From: Streptomyces huasconensis
GTDB lineage: Bacteria; Actinomycetota; Actinomycetes; Streptomycetales; Streptomycetaceae
Direction: 5' to 3'
Assembly: GCA_004010275.1 (NCBI GenBank)
Contig: RBWT01000060.1
Location: 1 to 44,047, forward strand
DNA: 44,047 bases
Shown here: piece after piece, positions 16,581-23,338 of the stretch
Layout: each line of letters begins with the position of its first letter
Numbering within the stretch: the stretch's first letter is position 1
Position numbers and translations under genes: made by a program
Notes under the pieces: model-generated
What the model was told of the DNA's origin: nothing
The model's input: only the letters and a program-made list of their open reading frames with translations
Database searches by the model: none

Positions 16581-17381
16581 TCAGTCGACGGTGACCATCT
16601 GATGCATGCCCTCGACGGCGAACATCCGCGCCGTGGTGAAGTCGGTGAGCCAGGTGGTGAGGACGTACGGACCGGGCGTCAGTTCGGCGGTGACCACCGC
16701 CGAACGTCCGTGGGAGAGCGGGACACAGCCGACCGGGTTGGCGCGGATCAGATCCGTCATCGGGGGCTTCCTCCCCTCGGATTTGGCGGCGAAGAACGCC
16801 GCCACGTCTTCGCTGGTGGCGCCGTCCTTCACCGCCATCAGGATGGCTTCGTTGTACTGGCCGAGGTCGTTGGTGATCCGGATCGCCGCGCCGCTGGGAA
16901 TCCGGTCCGGGGCGCTGAAGCGCGGCCCGTCGTCGGTGCGGCACTGCACGATCTCCACGCTCGCCTCGGGGAGCGCGGTGGCGGCCGCGGGGCCGGCGCC
17001 CGCCTCGGCGCGTACGGCGGGGATTCGGGCCGCGGTGAAACCGTCGTCCTTGACGCGCCGGTAGTCGAAGAGGTGGTAGGTCCCCTCGGTCAGCTCCGCG
17101 GTGAAGGTGACCGACGTCTGGCCGGTGACCGCGCCGCCGCCGAGCATCGTGAACTCCCGGTCCACGGCCTTGCTCGCGGCCATGGCCTCCGGGCCGTACC
17201 CATAGGCTGTCCGGAGATTTTCAACATGCTTTTCCAGCGGAATTCCAGCCGCCAGCTTCACGATTCCGAGCCAGGCGCCCTCGGGGTCGGTGGCCTGGAT
17301 GCGAAAGGTCACCGCACCGGTGGGCACGGTGTCCGGTGCCTTGATTCCACCGGGACCCGCGACTATTTCGTAAATCTGCAT
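16581..17381 (-). CDS. Two-domain protein of unknown function, possible cupredoxin-like repeat
   Basis: 266 residues from ATG 17381 (MQIYEIV) with AAGGA upstream. The protein appears internally duplicated. Repeat 1 has VPTGAVTFRIQATDPEGAW, then GIPLEKHVENL, and ends EGTYHLFDYRR. Repeat 2 has IPSGAAIRITNDLGQYNEA, then DGATSEDVAAFFA, and ends GPYVLTTWLTDF and HQMVTV. The IPSG...G-Y-L pattern resembles small beta-sandwich (cupredoxin-like) domains, but the usual Cys copper ligand is not evident and there is no signal peptide. I do not recognise a named family. It sits between an F420/PPOX oxidoreductase and an SgcJ-like protein, suggesting a tailoring or binding role. Confidence 0.75.
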   Translation of the reverse strand: MQIYEIVAGPGGIKAPDTVPTGAVTFRIQATDPEGAWLGIVKLAAGIPLEKHVENLRTAYGYGPEAMAASKAVDREFTMLGGGAVTGQTSVTFTAELTEGTYHLFDYRRVKDDGFTAARIPAVRAEAGAGPAAATALPEASVEIVQCRTDDGPRFSAPDRIPSGAAIRITNDLGQYNEAILMAVKDGATSEDVAAFFAAKSEGRKPPMTDLIRANPVGCVPLSHGRSAVVTAELTPGPYVLTTWLTDFTTARMFAVEGMHQMVTVD

Positions 17382-17555
17382 GGAATGAATCCTTCCACCC
17401 GATACATGCACGCATTTCAGCAGTGTGTTCGGCGCCGGGAAATTGCCGCCGCACTGCTGCGGTTGATTCTCGAGGGCCCCGCATTTCTTTCGCTTGAGGC
17501 GGGCTCGAGCCGGGAGCGGGTGTGCGACGGTCGCGCGGCCGGTGTCCGCGGGCTG

Positions 17556-17981
17556 TCAGCGGCCGCCGTCGTCCTGGGCGAAGGGGTCCTCGTCGGGGCC
17601 CGCGGGGCGCACTTCGTACGTCAGGGGGCGGTCCCGGTACATCAGGCGGTAGACGAGAATCCACGCGGAGCTCTGAATTCTCTCGAAGGTCGACATCTCG
17701 CCCTGCGCCTTCGGCGGGACGAGCCGCGCCACACCTTCGACGGTGGGCCCGAGGGGCTTGCCCCTGCGGGTGCACGGGGCAAGGGTGACCCGCGGATTGT
17801 TGGCCAGCCGCTTGACCTTCCAGGTCTTGGAGCGGGTGTTGAAGAACACCCGGTCATCCTTGAGGATTCGGCCGACAGGTGTGGCGACCCCGACGCCACT
17901 GCGCTTGTACGTCGTCAGCAGAGCCACTCGGGACTTCTTGAGCGGCTCGAGTGCCTTTGTGGCAGTTGATTCGGAAGTCAT
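17556..17981 (-). CDS. PPOX-class F420-dependent oxidoreductase
   Basis: 141 residues from ATG 17981. The split-barrel flavin/F420-binding fold is recognisable: KSRVALLTTYKRSGVGVATPVG at the start, FFNTRSKTWKVKRLANNPRV in the middle, APCTRRGKPLGPTVEG after it. This profile belongs to actinobacterial PPOX-class F420-dependent proteins, which reduce quinones and other electron-poor substrates using F420H2. It is the first gene after a strong promoter overlapped by repeated operator-like sites at 18011-18063, so it appears to be regulated separately from the methyltransferase upstream of it. Confidence 0.86.
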   Translation of the reverse strand: MTSESTATKALEPLKKSRVALLTTYKRSGVGVATPVGRILKDDRVFFNTRSKTWKVKRLANNPRVTLAPCTRRGKPLGPTVEGVARLVPPKAQGEMSTFERIQSSAWILVYRLMYRDRPLTYEVRPAGPDEDPFAQDDGGR

Positions 17982-18010
17982 GATCGTTCTTTCCGAGAGA
18001 ACGGACGAGA

Positions 18011-18063
18011 TGTACAGTGCTCACTCTAGCTGAACAGTGCTCACCGTCAAGTCCACTGTTCAG
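18011..18063 (-). promoter_or_regulatory. Promoter with tandem operators driving the F420 oxidoreductase operon
   Basis: On the minus strand a -35 TTGACG (18045-18050) and -10 TAGAGT (18023-18028) are separated by 16 bp, the best promoter match seen in the window. Two 13-bp near-palindromes, TGAGCACTGTTCA (18031-18043) and TGAGCACTGTACA (18011-18023), overlap the spacer and the -10/start region with a 20-bp period. A third inverted partial copy (CACTGTTCAG at 18054-18063) precedes the -35. The layout is that of repressor sites blocking RNA polymerase. The same motif occurs upstream of the cluster TetR gene. Confidence 0.72.
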
Positions 18064-18110
18064 TCGCGTGTCGGTGGCGGGCCCGATGGTCGACGCTTAC
18101 GGGGGCGTCG

Positions 18111-19222
18111 TCACACCGGGCGGCAGACGAGCGCGGCCCAGCGCCCGGCGGCGGGCTCACCCTCCAGGGCGAAACCGCCGGCGGCCAGCAGCTCCCGCCA
18201 CTCGGCGAGGTCCCGCTCGCCCCCGCCGAAGCGCAGCAGCATGTCGATGTCCAGGAATTTGCCCTGGTCCCAGGCGTCCCCCGGCGCCAGCACATGCTCC
18301 AGGACCACCAGCCGGGCCGCCGTGTCATCCCCGATCGCGCGCCGCACGCCCCGCAGGATCGCGGTGGCCGCGGCGTCGTCCCAGTCGTGCAGCACCGCTT
18401 TGAGCACGTACGCGTCGTGGCCACTCGGCAGCTCGCCGAAGAAGTCGCCGCTCACCACCTCGGCCCGCTCCGCGACCCCCTTCTCGGCGAAGAACCCCGG
18501 CGCGTTCTCCACCACCTGCGGCTGGTCCACGAGCGTGCCGCGCACCTCCTGGTGGCGCAGGAGCAGCTCGCTGAGGAAGTAGCCTTGCCCGCCGCCGATG
18601 TCCGCGACACGCCGGAAACGACCGAAGTCGAAGGCGTCCAGCAGCTGTTGGGTGGTGGTGGCGCTCATCCGGGACATCGCCCGGTCGAACAGCGCGCTGG
18701 TCTCCGGGTGCTGCCGCAGATACCCGAAGAAGTCCATGCCGAAGATCTCGTCGAAGACCGGCCGCCCGGTGCGCAACGCCGTGCTGATCTCGGCGTACGG
18801 GCGGTTGACCGCCTCGCTGCCGTTGAACAGGATCATGTCGCGCTGACTGTTGGGTACATCGCTGCGCAGCGCCTGGGCCATGTCGGTCAGCCCGACCTTC
18901 CCCCCGTCCCGCAGCGTGAACACCCCGACCGCCGCCGCGCAACGCAGCATCCGGCGGAGCGCCCCGGGGTCGGTCCCCGTCTTCTCCGCGAGCTGCGGCA
19001 CCGTCAGCTCGCCGCCGCCAGCACATCGGCCACTCCCGCCTCGGCGAGCGCGTAGACGACCTGGGAGACACGCTTGCCGTTGGTGAGCAGCAGCAGCCGG
19101 GCGTGCGGCGGGATCATGGCCCCACCGGGCGGCCCGGGTGGGGCGGACCCCGTGGCGCCGGCGGCGGCGTTCGCGCCGGGGTTGTCGTGAGAGGTCGTGC
19201 CGGACGCGCCGGTGACGCTCAT
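18111..19222 (-). CDS. SAM-dependent O-methyltransferase 2, frame-broken by a 1-nt deletion
   Basis: The start ATG at 19222 (MSVTGASG) has AAGGAG upstream. A Gly/Ala/Pro-rich leader is followed by the dimerisation region LLLLTNGKRVSQVVYALAEA. Near 19012 one base is missing after GVADVLAA. The conserved sequence resumes in another frame with VPQLAEKTGTDPGALRRML, motif I VADIGGGQGYFLSELL, and the HDW catalytic region, ending at 18111. The repaired protein is about 370 residues. It is the last gene of the minus-strand tailoring operon (21404 to 18111) and belongs to the same aromatic O-methyltransferase family as the other two. Confidence 0.86.
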
Positions 19223-19245
19223 GCCCAACTCCTTGTTCGTGGCGT

Positions 19246-19641
19246 TCAGTTCTGGCCCTGGGCCTGCGGGTGGTTGTCGATGGAGAGCTGGGAGATGCAG
19301 CGCATCACCGAGGAGCGGAAGTGCGAGGTGAAGCCGTCCACGGTCCGGGTGTCGGTCTCCCGGGCCTCGGCCAGATGGGGGGCCAGCTTCTCCTCCAGGA
19401 TGTGGACGCCCTTCTGGGCGCCCATGTGCCGCCCGATCTGCGCGAAGTCGCCCTCGTAGTGAATGACCCGGACCAGGACGTCGTCCTGTACGAAGACGGC
19501 GGTGCCCAGCAGCCGGCCCACCTCCTTGCCGTCGTCGTCGGTGAACACCGGGGTGTTCACCCGCTGGAACCCGGCGAAGAGTTCGGCCACTTCTTCCACG
19601 CGCTCCGGCTTGATCCGGTAGCTGATCGCGGCGTACGGCAT
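19246..19641 (-). CDS. SchA/CurD-like domain protein (single domain)
   Basis: 131 residues, ATG 19641 overlapping the SDR stop as TGATG. The sequence YAAISYRIKPERVEEVAELF, LLGTAVFVQDDVLVRVIHYE, FAQIGRHMGAQKGVHILEEK and FRSSVMRCISQLS matches the SchA/CurD-like family found in spore-pigment and pentangular polyphenol clusters. The second half of the protein at 20752-21404 is homologous. These are ABM-like barrels, implicated in cyclisation or oxygenation of long polyketides without a fully defined reaction. Confidence 0.84.
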   Translation of the reverse strand: MPYAAISYRIKPERVEEVAELFAGFQRVNTPVFTDDDGKEVGRLLGTAVFVQDDVLVRVIHYEGDFAQIGRHMGAQKGVHILEEKLAPHLAEARETDTRTVDGFTSHFRSSVMRCISQLSIDNHPQAQGQN

Positions 19642-20378
19642 CAGATTCCTCCATCGACGTTGAGCGTGATTCCGGACAGGAACGCCGCGCCGTCGCCGCC
19701 CAGGAACAGCGCGGCGGCGGCGACGTCCTCGGGGCGGCAGAGCCGTCCCAGCGGGGTCAGGGCGACGATCCGCCGGGTGACGGGGTCGTGCGGGTCCTCG
19801 GTGCCGTCGGCGACCATGCCCGGTGCGATGGTGTTGACCCGGATGCCCTGCGGGCCGAGTTCCTTGCACAGTGCCCGGGTGAACCCGATCAGCGCCGCTT
19901 TGGCGGCTCCGTAGTGCGCGGCCGCGGGCCTGCCGCGCAGTGCGGCGGCCGAGCCGATGTTGATCACGGATGAGCCCTCGCCCAGCAGGGGCAGGGTGGC
20001 CCGCGTGACCCGGTAGCAGGCGGTCGCGTTGCGGTCCATGACCCGGGCCCACTCGTCTTCGTCCAGCTGGGCCAGCGGCGCCGCGCCATCCGCGCCCACG
20101 TTGTTGACCAGGACGTCGAGACCGCCCAGGGTCTCGGCCACGGCCCCGATCAGCCGTGCCACGTCGGGCCCGCTGGACACGTCGGCACGGTGGATGTCCC
20201 GTACGGCGTGGCGAAGCTCGTCGTCGGGTTCGTGGGCGCCGAGGTGGCAGGTGACCACTTGGGCCCCGCTGCGGGCGAAGGCCAGGGCGATGGCTCGGCC
20301 GATGCCGCGGCCGCCGCCCGTGACGAGCACGCGCTTGTCCTTGAGCCCGCCGTCCTCGGGCCGTATGTCCATGGTCAC
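19641..20378 (-). CDS. SDR-family reductase 2
   Basis: 245 residues from GTG 20378, whose AAGGAG lies within the preceding ABM gene. It has TGGGRGIG cofactor motif, VNNVGADG, catalytic Ser in VINIGSAAA and Tyr/Lys in HYGAAKAAL, and ends ITLNVDGGI. This is a FabG-type ketoreductase. It is translationally coupled on both sides (GTGA with ABM D, TGATG with the SchA/CurD protein), showing a tight tailoring operon. Together with the SDR at 11741 it would account for two carbonyl reductions or a ring aromatisation step. Confidence 0.88.
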   Translation of the reverse strand: MTMDIRPEDGGLKDKRVLVTGGGRGIGRAIALAFARSGAQVVTCHLGAHEPDDELRHAVRDIHRADVSSGPDVARLIGAVAETLGGLDVLVNNVGADGAAPLAQLDEDEWARVMDRNATACYRVTRATLPLLGEGSSVINIGSAAALRGRPAAAHYGAAKAALIGFTRALCKELGPQGIRVNTIAPGMVADGTEDPHDPVTRRIVALTPLGRLCRPEDVAAAALFLGGDGAAFLSGITLNVDGGI

Positions 20379-20755
20379 GAGCGGTGCTCCTTGTCGGTGT
20401 CCCGGACCGCGCCGGGCACGCTGGTCTCGACCGTGCGCTCCCGCCCCGGGGCCGGCGCGGTGTCCAGTACCTCGTACAGCTCGTAGCAGGGCGTGCGCTG
20501 CTGGTCCTGATAGGGCCGCAGCGGGGTCTTCCGCTGCTGGTGGGCCGGCCCCTGCCGCCAGCTCTCGTACGCGTCGGCGTCCTGCCAGTCGGTGACCACC
20601 GCGTAGCCGTACGGGTCCCCGGCCAGCCGCAGCAGGGCGATGCCGAGCACTCCCGGTGTGAGCCGGAACCCCGGCAGGAAGAGGCGGTAGGCGCGCTCCA
20701 CCGCGAGCGGGTCATCGGTGGGCGCCCGGTGGTAGACGACCAGGCGGGCCGTCAC
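20375..20755 (-). CDS. ABM-family monooxygenase D
   Basis: 126 residues from GTG 20755, overlapping the SchA/CurD stop by GTGA. Core: RLVVYHRAPTDDPLAVERAY, PGVLGIALLRLAGDPYGYAV, TDWQDADAYESWRQGPAHQQ, then KTPLRPY. This is the dimeric barrel seen in ABM proteins, closest within the window to ABM B (12835). The C-terminal 30 residues are polar and unmatched by the others. Role inferred as ring oxygenation or accessory to the SchA/CurD proteins. Confidence 0.82.
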   Translation of the reverse strand: MTARLVVYHRAPTDDPLAVERAYRLFLPGFRLTPGVLGIALLRLAGDPYGYAVVTDWQDADAYESWRQGPAHQQRKTPLRPYQDQQRTPCYELYEVLDTAPAPGRERTVETSVPGAVRDTDKEHRS

Positions 20756-21404
20756 GACAGCGCGGGCATCCGCTGCTGGCCGACACAGCGCATGGTGTTG
20801 GCGCGGAACTGCTCCAGGAACTGCTCGGGCGTCTCCACGTGCCGCTCCTCGGCCATGTACGGGGCGAGCTTCTGCTCCATGCCCGGGCGCCCCCCGCGCT
20901 TGGCCATGTACCGCGCGACATCGTCCAGTTCACCGTCGAACAGCACCACGCGGATCATGTTGTCGTCGTGGACGAACAGGCCGACGCCGAGGATCACCCC
21001 GGTCTCCTGGCCCTGCTCGCCGCGCAGGGTGGGCCGCACCTCCGCCTGGACCTCGGCGAACACCTTGCGGATGTCCTCCGCGTGCCCGGACTTGACCCGG
21101 TAGCGCAGCGCGGCCATCCCGGCGGGCCGGTCCTCGATGAAGCGGGACTGCACACACAGCATCGGCGCCGGCCGCCGCCGTCCTGGAGGTAGGGGGCCAG
21201 CCGGGCCGCGTCCCGGTCGGTGATCGCGCGGATCGCGTCGTCGGCGTCGTCGTGGTGGTGGAACACCCGGATGACGGTGTCTCCCTGCGCGAACAACCCC
21301 GTGGCCGACAGGGGGGCGAGCCGCACGGGCTCGTCGTCGAGGCCGCGCGCGATCTCGTCGTCGAGTCCGGGCCTCACCTTGTATGCGATGGCGGATAGAG
21401 CCAT
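20752..21404 (-). CDS. Tandem SchA/CurD-like protein, frame-broken by a 1-nt deletion
   Basis: ATG 21404 (MALSAIAYKVRPG) with GGCAGGG upstream starts a first SchA/CurD-like half (ATGLFAQGDTVIRVFHHHDD, ITDRDAARLAPYLQDG). Near 21175, in a G/C-rich GGCGGCGGCC run, one base is missing. The second half resumes in another frame (MLCVQSRFIEDRPAG, AALRYRVKSGHAEDI, LGVGLFVHDDNMIRVVLFDG, NTMRCVGQQ) to the stop at 20752. The repaired product is about 217 residues with two domains, like the WhiE-I/CurD proteins of pentangular pathways. It is the first gene of the minus-strand tailoring operon. Confidence 0.84.
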
Positions 21405-21730
21405 GGGCCGCCCTGCCTTTCACTCGTGGGTCGTCTTGCTCGTGGTCGTGGTCGTGGCGAGTCGACGTGGTGGTGGCGAGTCGATCTCCTGCGATCTCTG
21501 AGGCAGCACGAGTCTCGACGGCCCTTCTCAAGCGACGTTGGGGCGACCTTGGAACGGGACCACAGGGCAGGTGCCGCACCGGTCCACCGGCCCACCGGTT
21601 CACCGGTCTCCCGGTTCTCCGGCCCACCGTTCCCCTGGGACGCGACCTGCGTTCGAGGGCGGTTCCGAGCGGCACCGAGAGGATCGGGCCGCCCACCCCG
21701 TACGGCTCAGGCCGTGAAAGGAGCATCCCG
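21405..21730. promoter_or_regulatory. Divergent promoter region with two repeat sets
   Basis: The region separates the minus-strand tailoring operon (start 21404) from the FAD hydroxylase (start 21731), so it must hold both promoters. GTGGCGAGTCGA occurs at 21454-21465 and 21473-21484 (19-bp period). An 8-bp CACCGGTC-like unit is repeated about seven times at 21577-21632. No gene is seen. Confidence 0.55.
21577..21632. repeat. Seven tandem 8-bp units (CACCGGTC-like)
   Basis: Units read CACCGGTC, CACCGGCC, CACCGGTT, CACCGGTC, TCCCGGTT, CTCCGGCC, CACCGTTC in order. The array lies 99 bp before the FAD hydroxylase start. It may be a microsatellite or a multi-site regulator target. Confidence 0.6.
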
Positions 21731-23239
21731 TTGCCCGATCGAGCCCCGTACCCACACCCTTTACCGGACACGGACCTCGATGTCCTGGTCATCGGCGCCG
21801 GGCCGGGCTCGCGCTCGCCGCCGACCTCGCGATACGGCGTGCGCTGCCAGGTGGCCGAGCGCCGCCCCGACCCCCGCCCCGGCACCCGCTGCCCCAACCT
21901 GTGGCGCCGCACCCTGTACGCGTACGACCGGCTCGGACAGTCCTCGGACGAACTGCGCGCAAACGGCGTACCGATGCGCTCCAAGGCCTTCCACGTGGGG
22001 GACCGCACCGCCGAACTCTCGCTGCTCGAAGACGCCGATGACCAGCAGTGGCCCTATCCGCTGCTGGTCCGCCAGGACCGCCAGGAGGAATACCTGACGG
22101 CGCTCGCACGGAAGCACGGTTGCCCGGTGCGCCGGGGTGTCACCGCGCGCATCGTGGCCCAGGAACAGGGCTGCGTCCGCGTCGAGCTGACCACCCCGGA
22201 GGGCAGCCCCGAGCTGCTGCGGGCCGCCTGGGTGGTGGCGGCGGACGGCGCGCAGAGCCCGTCCCGGGCCGCCGCCGGAGTGGACTGGCAGGTCCTGAGA
22301 CACGACGGCGTCGCGTGGTGGCAGGTGGACGCCGGCATCGAAGGCGTGAAGCTGCCGACCGACCGGGAGGATCTGTTCCACGCCCCCTACAGCCATGTCG
22401 GCATGGTGCCGCTGGCCGACGGCCGCCACCGCGTCTTCCTCGCTTCCGCTACCGAGGACGCCACCGCGCAGCCCTCGTACGAGCATGTGGAGCGGCTGTT
22501 CACAGCGGTGGTCCACCCCGAGGCGCGGCTGCACGAGCCCCGGCACCTGTGGTGGCACACCCCGGTCGAGGGCCGCGCCGAGCGCTGGCTGACCGGCCGG
22601 GTCATCTTCCTGGGTGAGGCCGCCCGGGTCTTCCCCATGCCCGTCCACGGACTGAACACCGGCATTCAGGACGCCGCCAACCTCGCGTGGAAACTCGCCG
22701 CCGTCGTCCAAGGCCGCGCTTCCGTACGGCTGTTGCGCACGTACGAGTCCGAGCGGCGGCAGGTCGCCGAAGTGCTGATGGAGCGCGGGAAACGGGTGCT
22801 GCGGGCCGGGGTCGCCGCCGACCCGGAGGCCACCCTCGCGCCGATCCTGCACGAGGGCAGCCCCCGCATCCGCACCGAGCCGGCTCCCACGTACGAGACG
22901 AGCCCGCTCACCGGAGGGGCCGAACGGTTCGCGGACGGCTGCGCGGGCCACTGGATCGCGTCGTGCCCTGTCCACACCCCGGCCGGCGTGTGGAGCGTCT
23001 CCACGCTGCAGAGTCAGGGGCAGTGGCTGGTGCTCTCCCCGTCCCGCGAGCCGCTCAACGTCACCCATCCGCTCAATCCACGCGTGGTCGACGGGGCTCA
23101 GCTCGCGGTGTGCGACCGCCTGATGATCACCATTGTGCGGCCGGACGGCTATGTGGGCGCCGAGATCCCGTGCGGCACGGGCAGGCCCGCCGAACGCGCG
23201 GTGCTCGATTACCTGGACCGGGTCGCGGTCGGGGGCTGA
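21731..23239 (+). CDS. FAD-dependent aromatic hydroxylase 1 (scrambled Rossmann motif)
   Basis: 502 residues from a TTG start at 21731 behind GAAAGGAG. Class A flavoprotein monooxygenase: DVLVIGAGP at the N-terminus, AWVVAADGAQSPSRAAAGVD for the DG motif and VIFLGEAARVFPMPVHGLNT for the second FAD site (GE instead of the usual GD), then NLAWKLAAVVQG. Between GAGP and YGVRCQVAERR the sequence reads GSRSPPTS. A +1 reading of the same bases gives GLALAADLA, the normal helix, so two nearby compensating indels are likely (about 21810-21836). Related enzymes (PgaE, RdmE, XanO4 types) hydroxylate or perform Baeyer-Villiger cleavage on polyketide rings. Confidence 0.87.
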   Translation: MPDRAPYPHPLPDTDLDVLVIGAGPGSRSPPTSRYGVRCQVAERRPDPRPGTRCPNLWRRTLYAYDRLGQSSDELRANGVPMRSKAFHVGDRTAELSLLEDADDQQWPYPLLVRQDRQEEYLTALARKHGCPVRRGVTARIVAQEQGCVRVELTTPEGSPELLRAAWVVAADGAQSPSRAAAGVDWQVLRHDGVAWWQVDAGIEGVKLPTDREDLFHAPYSHVGMVPLADGRHRVFLASATEDATAQPSYEHVERLFTAVVHPEARLHEPRHLWWHTPVEGRAERWLTGRVIFLGEAARVFPMPVHGLNTGIQDAANLAWKLAAVVQGRASVRLLRTYESERRQVAEVLMERGKRVLRAGVAADPEATLAPILHEGSPRIRTEPAPTYETSPLTGGAERFADGCAGHWIASCPVHTPAGVWSVSTLQSQGQWLVLSPSREPLNVTHPLNPRVVDGAQLAVCDRLMITIVRPDGYVGAEIPCGTGRPAERAVLDYLDRVAVGG

Positions 23240-23271
23240 CGGAGCCCGACGAGCGCGCCTTGAGTACGCGT

Positions 23272-23302
23272 TGACCTGACGTCCCGATACTCGGTCAGGT
23301 CA
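23272..23302. terminator. Inverted repeat between FAD hydroxylase and asnB-like gene
   Basis: TGACCTGAC (23272-23280) and GTCAGGTCA (23294-23302) form a perfect 9-bp inverted repeat with a 13-nt centre. A T6 run follows about 10 nt later. It could be a terminator for the hydroxylase or an operator for the amidotransferase gene that starts 36 bp downstream. Confidence 0.45.
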
Positions 23303-23338
23303 TGAGCCGGACGTTTTTTCCGAAGAGGAGTGAGCCTC

